From: an uncultured Clostridia bacterium | GTDB lineage: Bacteria; Bacillota_A; Clostridia; Christensenellales; Borkfalkiaceae | Direction of reading: 5' to 3' | DNA: 44,642 nucleotides | Assembly (NCBI GenBank): GCA_934292955.1 | Contig: CAKQXZ010000010.1 | Coordinates: forward strand, 1 to 44,642 | Shown: positions 12,387 through 22,200 of the stretch, one piece after another | Numbering within the stretch: position 1 is the first letter of the stretch | Layout: every line of letters starts with the position of its first letter | Notes under the pieces: model-generated | Told to the model about the DNA's origin: nothing | Seen by the model: the letters and a program-made list of their open reading frames with translations, nothing else | Database searches by the model: none | Translations under genes and position numbers: made by a program

Positions 12387-12830
12387 TTAGTAGATATCGT
12401 GGCCGCAATCGGTATTGTTAAGGTTTGCGCCGCATACGGGACAAAGACCTTTGCAATCGGGTTTGCAGTAAACCACGGTCGGCTGACTCAACAAAATTGC
12501 TTCGTCGGCGGCGGAAGTAAGATCTGCCCTTCCGCTTTTATAAAGATATGCGTCTTCTTCGGGGAAAAGAGTGTACTTGACGGAAAACGGATACTCCACT
12601 TTCGCCTGAGCAGGCTCTAAACATCTCGAACAAGGGCAATCTACAACATAACGCACAATCATTTCGACAAAAAGGTCTTTACCGACAAGCGAAGCGTCGC
12701 CTTCTAAAATAACGTTCCCGCGAAAATGAGCGTCGGGCAAAGCAAGCAGATCGTCTTTCGCTTCGTATTCGAAGAGAAAATGCGACGTCATACCCGCTTC
12801 TTGCTTAAGTTTCAGAATATCGATTACCAT
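12387..12830 (-). CDS. yceD: YceD family (DUF177) 23S rRNA accumulation protein
   Basis: A 147-residue protein with the DUF177 features: CSRCLEP in the middle and a cysteine-rich end, CKPDCKGLCPVCGANLNNTDCG. The family sits immediately upstream of rpmF in most bacteria, as here, and is linked to 23S rRNA accumulation. ATG 12830 is preceded by a consensus promoter 36 bp upstream. Confidence 0.9.
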   Translation of the reverse strand: MVIDILKLKQEAGMTSHFLFEYEAKDDLLALPDAHFRGNVILEGDASLVGKDLFVEMIVRYVVDCPCSRCLEPAQAKVEYPFSVKYTLFPEEDAYLYKSGRADLTSAADEAILLSQPTVVYCKPDCKGLCPVCGANLNNTDCGHDIY

Positions 12831-12865
12831 ATCCGAATACCCCGATTCTGCGTCGTGCGTCGTTC

Positions 12866-12894
12866 ATTATACAACATTGCGTAAACTATGTCAA
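12866..12894 (-). promoter_or_regulatory. Consensus sigma-A promoter of yceD-rpmF
   Basis: A perfect TTGACA (12889-12894), a 17-bp spacer and a perfect TATAAT (12866-12871) on the minus strand, as expected for a ribosomal protein operon. Confidence 0.88.
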
Positions 12895-12950
12895 ACGATT
12901 TATAAGCACACACGCAGTAAAAATATACTAAAAGTAGGCTTTTTTATAAA

Positions 12951-14153
12951 TTATTTGCACGAAGCGGCAAGTTCTGCCGTGTCTCTTGCGATAACCAACT
13001 CTTCGTTGGTGGGAATAACAAGCACTTTAACCTTTCCGCCTTTACCGGTGATATCGGTTATGCCCTTGCCGAGATTTTCGTTCTTTTCTTCGTCGATGAC
13101 AACGCCCATAAACTCAAGGTCGCTTGCTATGCATTTTCTTACATACGCGTCGTGCTCGCCGATACCCGCGGTAAATACTATACAATCGGCGCCGTTCATT
13201 GCCGCGGCATACGCTCCGACGTATTTCTTGCACGAATATGTAAAGATATCGAGAGCGAGCTGCGCCCTGTGATTACCTTGCGCCGCCGCCTTGGAAAGGT
13301 CGCGGAAGTCGCTGCCTACGCCGCTTACGCCCAGAACGCCCGATTTATTATTGCAGATAGCAAGCAATTCTTTAAGACCGAGATTGAGTTTCGCGCCGAG
13401 ATACTCCAAAATAGCGGGGTCGAGATCGCCGGTACGGGTTCCCATAGGAACGCCGCCGAGCGGAGTAAAGCTCATTGACGTATCGTAGCACTTGCCGTTT
13501 TTAACCGCCGCTATGGACGAGCCGTTTCCGAGATGGCAAGTGATAACTTTGAAGTTCGCTGGATCCGCGCCGAGATATTTTGCGGCTTCGCCCGAAACGA
13601 ATCTGTGGCTGGTGCCGTGCGCGCCGTAACGGCGAACTTTATAATCGGTGTAATATTCGTAAGGCAGACCGAAAATATATGCTTTTTCGGGCATGGTCGC
13701 GTGGAACGCGTTATCGAAAGTAGCAACCATGGGAACGCCGGGCATTACAGCCTGACAAGCGCGGACGCCCGTAATGTTTGCGGGCTGATGAAGAGGCGCG
13801 AGATCGATATTGTCCGCACACACTTTCATAACTTCTTCGTTTATAAGAACCGAACGGTCGTAAACGCCGCCGCTGTGAAGAATTCTGTGACCTACGGCGT
13901 CGATTTCTTTCATATCGGAGATTGCGCCGTATTCTTTATCGACAAGCGCGGCAAGCATAAGTTCGATGGCTTCTTTATGAGTGGGCATCGGCTTATCTTC
14001 GGCGAACTTTTTACCGCCCGCTTCGTGAGTTATGCGCGAACTTGCCTGACCGATTCTTTCGCAAATACCTTTTGCGATCGGCATTTCGGTTTCCATATCG
14101 ATAAGTTGATATTTAAGAGAAGAACTTCCTGCGTTAATGACCAGTATTTTCAT
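12951..14153 (-). CDS. ackA: Acetate kinase
   Basis: A 400-residue kinase of the ASKHA fold, starting MKILVINAGSSSLKYQLI. It shows GHRILHSGG, TCHLGNGSS, GVPMGTRTGDLDP and FTAGIGEHD in the expected order. It converts acetyl phosphate and ADP to acetate and ATP. The frame is open 20 codons further upstream to 14213, but the family N-terminus begins at ATG 14153, which follows a GGAAAAATC sequence. It lies 79 bp downstream of pta on the same strand and is probably co-transcribed with it. Confidence 0.97.
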   Translation of the reverse strand: MKILVINAGSSSLKYQLIDMETEMPIAKGICERIGQASSRITHEAGGKKFAEDKPMPTHKEAIELMLAALVDKEYGAISDMKEIDAVGHRILHSGGVYDRSVLINEEVMKVCADNIDLAPLHQPANITGVRACQAVMPGVPMVATFDNAFHATMPEKAYIFGLPYEYYTDYKVRRYGAHGTSHRFVSGEAAKYLGADPANFKVITCHLGNGSSIAAVKNGKCYDTSMSFTPLGGVPMGTRTGDLDPAILEYLGAKLNLGLKELLAICNNKSGVLGVSGVGSDFRDLSKAAAQGNHRAQLALDIFTYSCKKYVGAYAAAMNGADCIVFTAGIGEHDAYVRKCIASDLEFMGVVIDEEKNENLGKGITDITGKGGKVKVLVIPTNEELVIARDTAELAASCK

Positions 14154-14232
14154 GATTTTTCCTTTATTTATAATTTTGCGAATTACTAATTTAACTGCGG
14201 CGTTATTCCGCATTTACGATTTTTACGAGCGA

Positions 14233-15237
14233 TTACCAGTTAATCTGAGTCTGCAAAGCGGTCATTGCGACGGCAAGAACGATATCTTCGGTCTTGCATC
14301 CGCGCGACAGATCGTTCATAGGCTTAGAAAAACCTTGGCAAAGCGGACCTACAGCGGTGAACCCGCCGAGACGTTCTGCGATTTTATAGCCGATATTGCC
14401 CGCGTCGAGATCGGGGAAGATAAGTACGTTAGCCTGCCCCGCAACTGCGGAACCGGGTGCTTTTTTAGCCGCAACCGACGGAACGATAGCCGCGTCAAAC
14501 TGAAGCGAACCGTCGATGTTGAGTTCGGGCGCAAGAGCCTTCGCCTTTGCGGTTGCTTCTTCTACCTTGGTTACGTCGTCGTGCTTTGCGCTGCCCTTGG
14601 TGGAGAAGGAAAGCAGAGCCACTCTCGGATCGAGATCGGCAAGCGTTTTTGCGCTCTTTGCGGCAGCTACTGCGATATAAGCGAGTTTATCCGCGTCGGG
14701 ATTGGGTTCAAGCCCGCAGTCGGAAAAAATGAACGCACCGTCTTTGCAGTACTGATTGCCGCCTTCGGGAGCGATCATAAGGAAGAAACTGGATACCAGG
14801 GGAACGCCCTTGGGCATTTTGATAATCTGAAGACCGGGTCTTAAAGTGTTGGCGGTAGAATGGCATGCGCCCGAAACAAGACCGTCAACGTCGCCCGCTT
14901 TAAGCATAAGAGTTCCGAAATAGGTGCTTTCTTTTGCCGTTTCGAGAGCCTGTTCGGGAGTCATTCCCTTTGCCTTTCTGAGTTCGTAAAGCAGGTCTGC
15001 ATATTCCTGAAGTTTGGGGCTTTTAACGGGATTGATTATTTCAACGCCCGTAAGATCCACGTCGGGATTTTTAGCGGCGATTTCGTCGGGATCGCCGAGA
15101 AGAACGATACGCGCGATTTTGCGTTTGACGGTGTCGGCTGCAGCCTTGACCACTCTTTCGTCTTCGCCTTCGGTTAAAACGATTTTTTTGTTAAGAAGTG
15201 ACGCTTTTTCAATCAATCTCTCGATAAGTTCTGACAT
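14233..15237 (-). CDS. pta: Phosphate acetyltransferase
   Basis: A 334-residue single-domain Pta starting MSELIERLIEKASLLNKKIVLTEGEDERV. It shows the motifs VSGACHSTANTLRPGLQ, FIFSDCGLEPNPDADKLAYIA and ANVLIFPDLDAGNIGYK. It converts acetyl-CoA and phosphate to acetyl phosphate, feeding ackA. I chose ATG 15237 because AAGGAG is just upstream and family similarity starts there; the frame is open to 15330 without support. The 158-bp gap to the divergent tmcAL gene must hold both promoters, but I could not assign them confidently. Confidence 0.96.
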   Translation of the reverse strand: MSELIERLIEKASLLNKKIVLTEGEDERVVKAAADTVKRKIARIVLLGDPDEIAAKNPDVDLTGVEIINPVKSPKLQEYADLLYELRKAKGMTPEQALETAKESTYFGTLMLKAGDVDGLVSGACHSTANTLRPGLQIIKMPKGVPLVSSFFLMIAPEGGNQYCKDGAFIFSDCGLEPNPDADKLAYIAVAAAKSAKTLADLDPRVALLSFSTKGSAKHDDVTKVEEATAKAKALAPELNIDGSLQFDAAIVPSVAAKKAPGSAVAGQANVLIFPDLDAGNIGYKIAERLGGFTAVGPLCQGFSKPMNDLSRGCKTEDIVLAVAMTALQTQINW

Positions 15238-15395
15238 AAGTTTCTCCTTATAAGCGGTAAAAAGTTGAATTATTTTTACCGTTAGTGTATCATAATATCG
15301 GTCGGAACAACCGTCTGCACTGCAAAACACTTTCCGACAACGCTTTACTATTATAAAACATTACCGCGATTTTGTAAACTTATTGGAGTATTTAT

Positions 15396-16565
15396 TTGAA
15401 AATAGCGATAACAATTTGCGAATACAATCCCTTCCACAACGGGCATAAATATTCGCTTGACGAGATAAGAAAAACTACCGCCGCCGACGCGGTCGTCTGC
15501 ATTATGAGCGGCAACTTTACCGAACGCGGCGACATTGCGGTTATACACAAGTACGACAGGGCAAAACACGCCGTTTTGGCGGGCGCCGACGTCGTTATAG
15601 AACTGCCGACCGTTTTTGCAACCGCTCCCGCCGAGATTTTCGCAAAAGGCGGGGTTAAAACAGCCGAATGCTTAAACGGCGAAAGAACGCTTTGTTTCGG
15701 CATAGAAAGCGGCGACAAATCCGGACTTATAGCGACAGCGAACTATCTGCTGCGCGAGACTTCGGAATTCAAAAATCTTCTGAAACAGGAACTTGACGAA
15801 GGCGTTTCGTTTGCGCGAGCAAGATACAACGCGCTCGAAAAACTCAATCCCCCGGGAATAGATCTCGGGTTCACACTTTCGCCGAACAATATTCTCGCGC
15901 TCGAATACACCAAGGCGGTTATAGAACGCGGGTTCACGACCGACGTTTTGCCTATCGAACGCAAGGGCGCGGGCTATAAAGCCGAAAAGCCCGACGGCAT
16001 TTATTTTTCGGCAAGCGGAATACGGCAGACGATCAACGACGGCAAACGCAAAAAAGTTTCCAAATACGTTCCGCCTTACGTCTTTTCAGACTTACCGGAC
16101 AAGTTGCCGAACGCAGACAGCCTGATTTTATATTCTCTGCTCACGATTCCAAAAAAAGACTTAGCGAGAATAACCGACTGCACCGAAGGGCTTGAAAATC
16201 GAATAAAGGCGATGCTTAAAGATTGTTTCGACCGAAAAGAACTTATAGAAAAACTTTCCACAAAGAGATACACCTCTCCGCGCCTTTCGCGCATTACGCT
16301 TGAGGCAATGCTCGGAATTGACGGAAATTTCGTGCAGAAATGTCTGAAAAGCGATCTTTATCTTAAGGTGCTTGCAATCAATAAAGACAAGGTAGACCTC
16401 CTTTCCGCAATGGCGGGAAAAACGCCGTTCATTATGAGAAAGCGCGACGCGGACAATCTTTCTTCCACCGCTCGCGAGTGCTTTGAAAAAGACGTTTTCG
16501 CAAACGACGTTTATAACCTTGTTACAAACAAAAAGTCAAACGAGTTTTTGAGTATTCTCGTATAA
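15396..16565 (+). CDS. tmcAL: tRNA(Met) cytidine acetate ligase TmcAL
   Basis: A 389-residue nucleotidyltransferase-fold protein. The N-terminus, KIAITICEYNPFHNGHKYSL, carries the nucleotide-binding motif, followed by MSGNFTERGD and VVIELPT, as in Bacillus subtilis YlbM/TmcAL. This enzyme uses acetate and ATP to make N4-acetylcytidine at the elongator tRNA-Met wobble base. The start is TTG at 15396, with GGAG seven bases upstream and no in-frame ATG nearby. It is divergent from pta-ackA, whose product is acetate, its substrate. Confidence 0.93.
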   Translation: MKIAITICEYNPFHNGHKYSLDEIRKTTAADAVVCIMSGNFTERGDIAVIHKYDRAKHAVLAGADVVIELPTVFATAPAEIFAKGGVKTAECLNGERTLCFGIESGDKSGLIATANYLLRETSEFKNLLKQELDEGVSFARARYNALEKLNPPGIDLGFTLSPNNILALEYTKAVIERGFTTDVLPIERKGAGYKAEKPDGIYFSASGIRQTINDGKRKKVSKYVPPYVFSDLPDKLPNADSLILYSLLTIPKKDLARITDCTEGLENRIKAMLKDCFDRKELIEKLSTKRYTSPRLSRITLEAMLGIDGNFVQKCLKSDLYLKVLAINKDKVDLLSAMAGKTPFIMRKRDADNLSSTARECFEKDVFANDVYNLVTNKKSNEFLSILV

Positions 16566-16579
16566 AAACCATAAAATAT

Positions 16580-16602
16580 CGGGCTATAGGTCGATTATCG
16601 GC
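16580..16602 (+). repeat. Dispersed repeat, exact copy
   Basis: GGGCTATAGGTCGATTATCG exactly, 15 bp after the tmcAL stop. The flanking AAAACC (about 16565) and GGTTTT (about 16620) could form a weak outer stem. Confidence 0.85.
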
Positions 16603-16654
16603 AAAAAGTACAAAAACACGGTTTTATAAAAGACCGCAAAACAACGGGGTAATT

Positions 16655-17227
16655 ATGGAAACTTTATGCGTTACGGGTCACCGCCCCGACGGGCTGCCAT
16701 GGAAAAAGCAGCGCGATAACGTCGGACGGCGCGGCGACTATCTTTGCGAACTTAAGAGCATAATCATATATTGCGTAGAGCATGGCTTCCGTTATTTTAT
16801 TGCGGGCGGCGCGCTCGGCGTAGACACAGATTTCGCAAAAACCGTTCTCGAACTTAAAAAGAAATACCCGTTTGTCACTCTCGAAATTGCCGTACCCTGC
16901 CCCGATCAAAGCCGATATTGGTCCGATGAAGAAAAATCCGAATACGAAGAAATAGCGGAAAAAGCCGACAAAGTTACAGTTTTAAGCCCTAATTACAGCC
17001 AATATTGCATGCACAAGCGCAATAAATATATGGTCGATAACAGCGATTGCGTGCTTTGCTGTTATAACGGCGCGAACGAAGGCGGAACTTTCGGCACGAT
17101 AAAGTATGCCGAACGCGAAAACAAAAAACTGATTTTTGTGGATTTAAGCGAAAACGGACATAACGGCGAACGAAAAACGGTCGATTTTGTTTATAATATA
17201 ACAAGCGAACACACACGCCGCGCATAA
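16655..17227 (+). CDS. SLOG-fold (YpsA/DUF1273-like) protein
   Basis: A 190-residue protein starting METLCVTGHRPDGLPWKK, with FIAGGALGVDTDFA and the later GTFGTIKYAERENKKLI. These are typical of the SLOG Rossmann-like nucleotide-binding superfamily related to YpsA and DprA. Such proteins are thought to bind nucleotides or nucleotide-derived signals, and no precise reaction is known. It has the same strand as tmcAL and the polyprenyl synthase, so it may share their transcript. Confidence 0.8.
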   Translation: METLCVTGHRPDGLPWKKQRDNVGRRGDYLCELKSIIIYCVEHGFRYFIAGGALGVDTDFAKTVLELKKKYPFVTLEIAVPCPDQSRYWSDEEKSEYEEIAEKADKVTVLSPNYSQYCMHKRNKYMVDNSDCVLCCYNGANEGGTFGTIKYAERENKKLIFVDLSENGHNGERKTVDFVYNITSEHTRRA

Positions 17228-17288
17228 CGGCAGTAAAAAATCAACGCGCCGCCGAAAACACAAATGCAAAACGCGCACTTATAACGAT

Positions 17289-18326
17289 ATGAACGAATTT
17301 TACGTTAAAAACATAAGCGGCTACGCCGCAAAAATTAAAGAATACCTTTCGGGAGAAGAGTTCCGCGCTTTATTCGAAAAAATAAACGGCAGATATCTTT
17401 ACGAAAACTATTTCGATTATTTTCTCGATCATACGCTCGGCGGAAAGTGCTTAAGGGGGTATCTCGTCTATCTTTTCGAAAGGCTGTTTAACGGTAAGTG
17501 CGATAAAAAAACGCTTATTGCCGCAAGCGCGTTCGAAGTGTTCGAAAGCGCGGTTTTAATGCATGACGACGTTATAGACCGAAGCAGAATACGCCGTGGA
17601 AAAGATTCGGCATTCGTTGCGCTCGGCGATAATCATACGGGCAAATCGCGCGCGATATGCCTTGGCGACAGCGGTCTTCTTACAGCCGTTTCCATGCTCG
17701 ATAAAACCAAAAACAACGAAATACGCCGATATTTAACGCATATTTTTCTTCGGACGATATCGGGCGAACTTGCCGATATAGACGTTGCCGAAAAGCGCGA
17801 AGTATGCGATAACGACATTATAGCCGCATTTATTGAAAAAACAGCAACCTACACCGTACTCGGCCCGTCGGTCTGCGGCGCACTCCTTTCGGGGCAAACG
17901 ACAGAACAAGCCGAACAACTTTTAACCGACTTTGCCGTAAACGCAGGCGTTGCTTTTCAGATAAAAGACGATCTGCTTGGGATATACGGTAACGAAAAAA
18001 TTATAGGCAAAACGGTAAACGGCGACATTGCGGAAGGCAAAAAAAGCCTGCTCGTTTCGCATTTCGACCGTGTTGCGGACGACAAAACGAAACGACTTTT
18101 TTACGCGCATTACGGCAAGGGCGAAACAAGCGAGAACGACGCGCAGGTTATCCGCCGACTTTTTGAAGAAAACGGTTGCCGAACTTACGCCGAACAAAAA
18201 ATGCGCGATTATTTTACAACGGCAAAAAAAGAAATACTTGCCCTGCCCGCAAAAATACAAACAGACGAAAACGCATTAAACGAACTGCTTTTATTTATAG
18301 AATTTTTAGAAAACAGACAAAAGTAA
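17289..18326 (+). CDS. Polyprenyl (farnesyl/geranylgeranyl-type) diphosphate synthase family protein
   Basis: A 345-residue all-helical prenyl chain elongation enzyme. It has GGKCLRG (51-57, the substrate-binding GGKxxR motif), the first Asp-rich motif DDVID (93-97) followed by RRG, and the second motif QIKDDLLGIYGNE (about 227). It condenses isopentenyl diphosphate onto an allylic diphosphate. The first motif is DDxxD, as in long-chain trans synthases; product length cannot be read reliably. Transcription ends at the hairpin overlapping the stop codon. Confidence 0.88.
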   Translation: MNEFYVKNISGYAAKIKEYLSGEEFRALFEKINGRYLYENYFDYFLDHTLGGKCLRGYLVYLFERLFNGKCDKKTLIAASAFEVFESAVLMHDDVIDRSRIRRGKDSAFVALGDNHTGKSRAICLGDSGLLTAVSMLDKTKNNEIRRYLTHIFLRTISGELADIDVAEKREVCDNDIIAAFIEKTATYTVLGPSVCGALLSGQTTEQAEQLLTDFAVNAGVAFQIKDDLLGIYGNEKIIGKTVNGDIAEGKKSLLVSHFDRVADDKTKRLFYAHYGKGETSENDAQVIRRLFEENGCRTYAEQKMRDYFTTAKKEILALPAKIQTDENALNELLLFIEFLENRQK

Positions 18327-18354
18327 AGAGGATTGCCGCTCGGCAATCCTCTTT
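18325..18354. terminator. Strong hairpin terminator between convergent genes
   Basis: AAAGAGGATTGCCG pairs perfectly with CGGCAATCCTCTTT, starting at the stop of the polyprenyl synthase. The perfect symmetry would serve both strands, though the U-run after it is short. Confidence 0.8.
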
Positions 18355-18361
18355 AATATTA

Positions 18362-18382
18362 GTCTATAAGTCGATTATCGGC
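18362..18382 (+). repeat. Dispersed repeat, exact copy
   Basis: GTCTATAAGTCGATTATCGG lies between the terminator hairpin and the convergent SDR stop codon. Confidence 0.85.
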
Positions 18383-18393
18383 TGTTTTGTATA

Positions 18394-19209
18394 TCAGCCG
18401 TAAAGTTTTCCGACGATGAAAAGCATAAGCCTGTCAGGCAGAATTTTTGCAAGAAACGCGACGAGTTTATAAGAAAAACCGACCGAAACGAGCGCAGGCG
18501 GATTTTTACGGCAAAACAATTTATAAACGACTTTGGCTACGCTTTCGGGGCTTTTACCCGATCGTTCGTCACGCTCCATTCTGGCGACGGATTTTTTTAT
18601 TTTATCGCCGTAACCGCCGTCGGTTTCGGTCTTTAAGCGCGCGTCGGTAAAGCCCGTTTTAGTATCGCCCGGCATAACGGTACAAACCCTTACGCCGCTG
18701 CCGCGAAGTTCGTTTCTTATTGCCATCGAATACGAATTTATAGCCGCTTTAGACGCGGAATACGCCGCCTGATAAGGGATTGGCACCACGCCCGCAATCG
18801 AGCCTGTGTTTATCAAAATACCCTTACTTTTTTTAAGATAAGGCACGGCAAGTTTAGCGCAGGACACAACGGCAAGCAGATTAAGCGTGAAAAGTTTTTC
18901 GTTTTCTTCTTCGGATATATACTCCGCCGCGCCCGATATTCCCATACCCGCGTTGTTATAAAAACAATCGATATGCCCTTCGCGGTTAAAAATATCGGCT
19001 AAAACGGATTCTACGGCAGAAGAATTCGTAACGTCGCACGAAATACTTTCAAAATTTTCACCGGTCACGACTCTGCGCGATAAGCCGTATACCTTGCACC
19101 CTTTGTTTGCAAAATATTTAGCGGTCGCCTTGCCTATACCCGAACTTGCGCCCGTTATAACCACGACTTTTTTATAAATTGCTTTATTTTTATTATCGCT
19201 CTTTTTCAT
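18394..19209 (-). CDS. Short-chain dehydrogenase/reductase (SDR)
   Basis: A 271-residue classical SDR. The cofactor motif TGASSGIG lies near residue 20, NNAG follows in FYNNAGMG, and the catalytic Ser and YSASK are seen in INTGSIAGV...YSASKAA. The C-terminal hydrophobic stretch (FLAKILPDRLMLFIV) may associate with membrane. SDRs of this type oxidise or reduce alcohol/ketone groups with NAD(P)H; the substrate is unknown. It lies about 70 bp downstream of the SNF2-like gene on the same strand and could be co-transcribed with it or use a weak promoter in the gap. Confidence 0.9.
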   Translation of the reverse strand: MKKSDNKNKAIYKKVVVITGASSGIGKATAKYFANKGCKVYGLSRRVVTGENFESISCDVTNSSAVESVLADIFNREGHIDCFYNNAGMGISGAAEYISEEENEKLFTLNLLAVVSCAKLAVPYLKKSKGILINTGSIAGVVPIPYQAAYSASKAAINSYSMAIRNELRGSGVRVCTVMPGDTKTGFTDARLKTETDGGYGDKIKKSVARMERDERSGKSPESVAKVVYKLFCRKNPPALVSVGFSYKLVAFLAKILPDRLMLFIVGKLYG

Positions 19210-19279
19210 TTTGTCACCGCCCGCCGCATGTTATAATCGGTAAAATATTTTTATAAAACAGAGTCTGTTGCGCTAAAAA

Positions 19280-22200
19280 TTACTTTTCGTTTAAGCCCAA
19301 CTCTTTATCGATTTCGGCAAGTTTGGCTTCGAGTTCGGCAATCTGACCGATATAATCGTCTTTGCGTTCGAGTTCTGCTTTGGCTTGCTTTAACTGCATT
19401 TCGAGTTCGTCTATTCTGTCGGAAATACTGCCGGCCGTATTCTTAAGTCCGTGCAGATAGTTTTCGATTTTAGTCACCGCGCCCGAAGCGAAAGTAACTA
19501 TATCGACCGTGTAACGGATAGTTCCTTCAAGCACGAGATATGGCCTAACCTTATTGAAGTTTGCGGGCAGATACAACTTAAAGCCGTTAACGTCGGCAAT
19601 ATAAATTTCTTGCGAATTAAGCGCGTTTTCGGCAATAGTTTTTGAAATAAGTTGGGCTATAAGTTGTTTATCGGCTATTTCGCTGTTGCTTTCGAACTTA
19701 GCGGAATCCGACTTGACGTTCGATAAATGCTCTTTTTCGTCGTTGATTTGCGACGGAAGCATAAGCGACATTTTTTCAAGCGAATCGCGTTTCAGTCGTT
19801 CTTCGCGCTCTAAAGTTTTAAGCCTTGCAATTTCGTTGCAGACTTCCACTCTGTTTTTAATAAGCGGGTTGCCGATTGCAAGAGCCTTGACTTCCGCGTA
19901 GCCTAAAACCGCGTCGTCAAGCTGACGTTCGTCCGCTCCGTTAGCGGTACCCGTTAACAGTTCGGTTATAAAACGCTGTTTGTTTTCGAGCAGTTGCCAC
20001 GAATACGCGTCGAAACTGCCGTCGGTAACGTATCTGTAAATATAAACGCGCTCGTTGGTGTTGCCGCGGCGGACAAGTCGCCCGTCACGCTGAACCATAT
20101 CGCTCGGTCGCCATGGCACGTCGAGATGGTGAATGGCAACAAGTTTTTCCTGCACGTTAACGCCAGTTCCCAGTTTGAAAGTGGAACCGATCAGAATACG
20201 CACAACGCCCTTGTTTACCGCGTCGAAAAGTTTTGCGCGTTTGCCGTCGCTCGTAGCGTCGTGAACAAAACCTATCTGTTCGGCGGGAACACCGCGTTCC
20301 ACAAGCATGGATTTAAGGCAGTCGTACACGTTGAACTCGGACTTGGGCGTGCCGATATCGCAGAACACGAGTTGCGATTTGCCGTCGTGTTTTTTATAAA
20401 TTTCAAAGACTTTATCGGCGCACGCGGCGATTTTATTACCCGGGTCGCCTTCGCAATTTTCGTCTATAAGCCTTGCGTCGAGCGCAAGTTTTCTGCCATC
20501 GGTGGTAACTTTAAGCAGGTTATCGGTCTTTCTGTCGACCTGCCCCGCCCTGATTTTTTCCACGCGCGACGACATATCTTTCAGTAACGCTTTCTGCAAC
20601 GCGGTCTTTTTAACTACTATCGTCTGAATACTGCCTACTTCGGGCAAACCGTCTTTACCCGCAACGTGAAAATCGGTAAATCCGTTTATCATGTGCGACA
20701 GTTCGGTCAGGTTGTTGAATCTGTTAAAACGCGTGGTCAACCGATAGTTATCGGTATCGACATCGATTTCGTAAGTTCTCGTAATTTCGCCGAACATACC
20801 CGCCCAGTTATCGAAATATTCAAGATCGCAATATTCCAGCTGATCGAGCGTAAGGAACTTTTGCATAACGTAAACGTCGGCAACCGAATTGGTTACGGGC
20901 GTACCGGTCGCAAAAATTATCTTTCCGCCGCGGCGATAGACCGAATGCGCTTTGCGATAAACATCAAGACACTTTTCCGAGCCGTCGAGATTAAGACCTT
21001 TCACGCTGCCTAAAGAACTGTCGAGCGGCAGGTTTTTATAGTTGTGCGCTTCGTCTATAAACAGCGAAGTTATACCGAGATCGTCGAACGTAAGCGTGCC
21101 TTCGCTTTCAAAAACCTTTTTATCGGCTTCGGCATAGCGCGCAAGCACTTTTTCGCGCTCTTTGGTAAGAAGAGTGTTAAGTCTGTTTTTGATTTTGTTT
21201 CTTTTACGCGCGTTTTCAAAGGTGGCGTGTTCCAGCCTGTCTGCGCGTTCTTTTAATTCTTCGGCTTCGAATTTATAGCTTGCGGGAATAAGTTCAAACG
21301 AACTGTACGGCAGAATAACGCTTTCGTAATCGCCGTCGCGGATATCTATAAGAGTGCTTTCACGTCTGGCGGGCGCAAAATCCAACGGCTGCAAAGTCAG
21401 CACTTTCGCTTCGGGATAAAGCAGCATGTAATCTTCGCGCCACTGCTCGACTATAGAGTTAGGCACCACGATCATATTTTTGCGGGTAATACCGTTTTTA
21501 TATAATTCGTGCGCGGCAACGACCATAGCGTAAGTTTTACCCGCGCCTACGTCGTGCGCAAGCAGAGTCGATTTACTCTGCAAAATTCTTGCCACCGCCG
21601 AACATTGATAGTCGTATAGTTTTACGCCGTTTGCTATGTCGTTAAGTTCGAGCGTACTGCCGTCGTACTCGCGCATGCGGAAACACCCGAATCTTTCGTA
21701 AAACACGTCGACGAGTTCGTCTTTTTTCTCGGCGGGAAGGTCGCGTATCCAGCGGTTGAACGCTTCTATAACGCGGGCGCGCTTTTCTTCGGCAAGCATG
21801 GTCTGCTCTTTATTGAATCTGCGCCCTTTTTTCTCGCCTTCTTCGGGATCGGTTATACGGATCTGTTCGTGGTTAAGCGTTTTTTCTATAATCTTGAACA
21901 TATCCATTCTTTCGGTACCGAAAGTTTTTGAAGCAAGAACGGTGCTTTTCGCGTCGAAATTGAGAATAACCGACCAGTCGTTCATTTCGCGCTGATAATA
22001 CACGTCGCAGATACGCTTGTTGCGCATAACCGAAAGTCTGTATAAATACTGCACGAAATCGGCTACATACGCCGGCGGAAGCCACGGCGAGCCTAATGTT
22101 ACGAATATTTCTTCAAATGCGGGCTTATAAGGCATAACGGCGCACAAAGCGCGTATGTTCGCGTAATATCTTCCCGAAGTCGCAGCTTCTTTATTAGCTT

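Noticed and set aside
12896..12950. Terminator for ackA (AAAAGcctaCTTTT then T-rich)
   Set aside because: The five-base A/T-rich stem is too weak to call.
15719..15735. Partial match to the dispersed repeat, GGACTTATAGCGAC, inside tmcAL (and GATAACGACATTATAGCC at 17808)
   Set aside because: Only about half of the core matches, gaps are needed, and the peptide is conserved family sequence. Not counted as copies.
19257..19269. Perfect palindrome AACAGAGTCTGTT between the SNF2-like gene and the SDR
   Set aside because: Short, with no clear promoter around it to make an operator assignment; may be chance.
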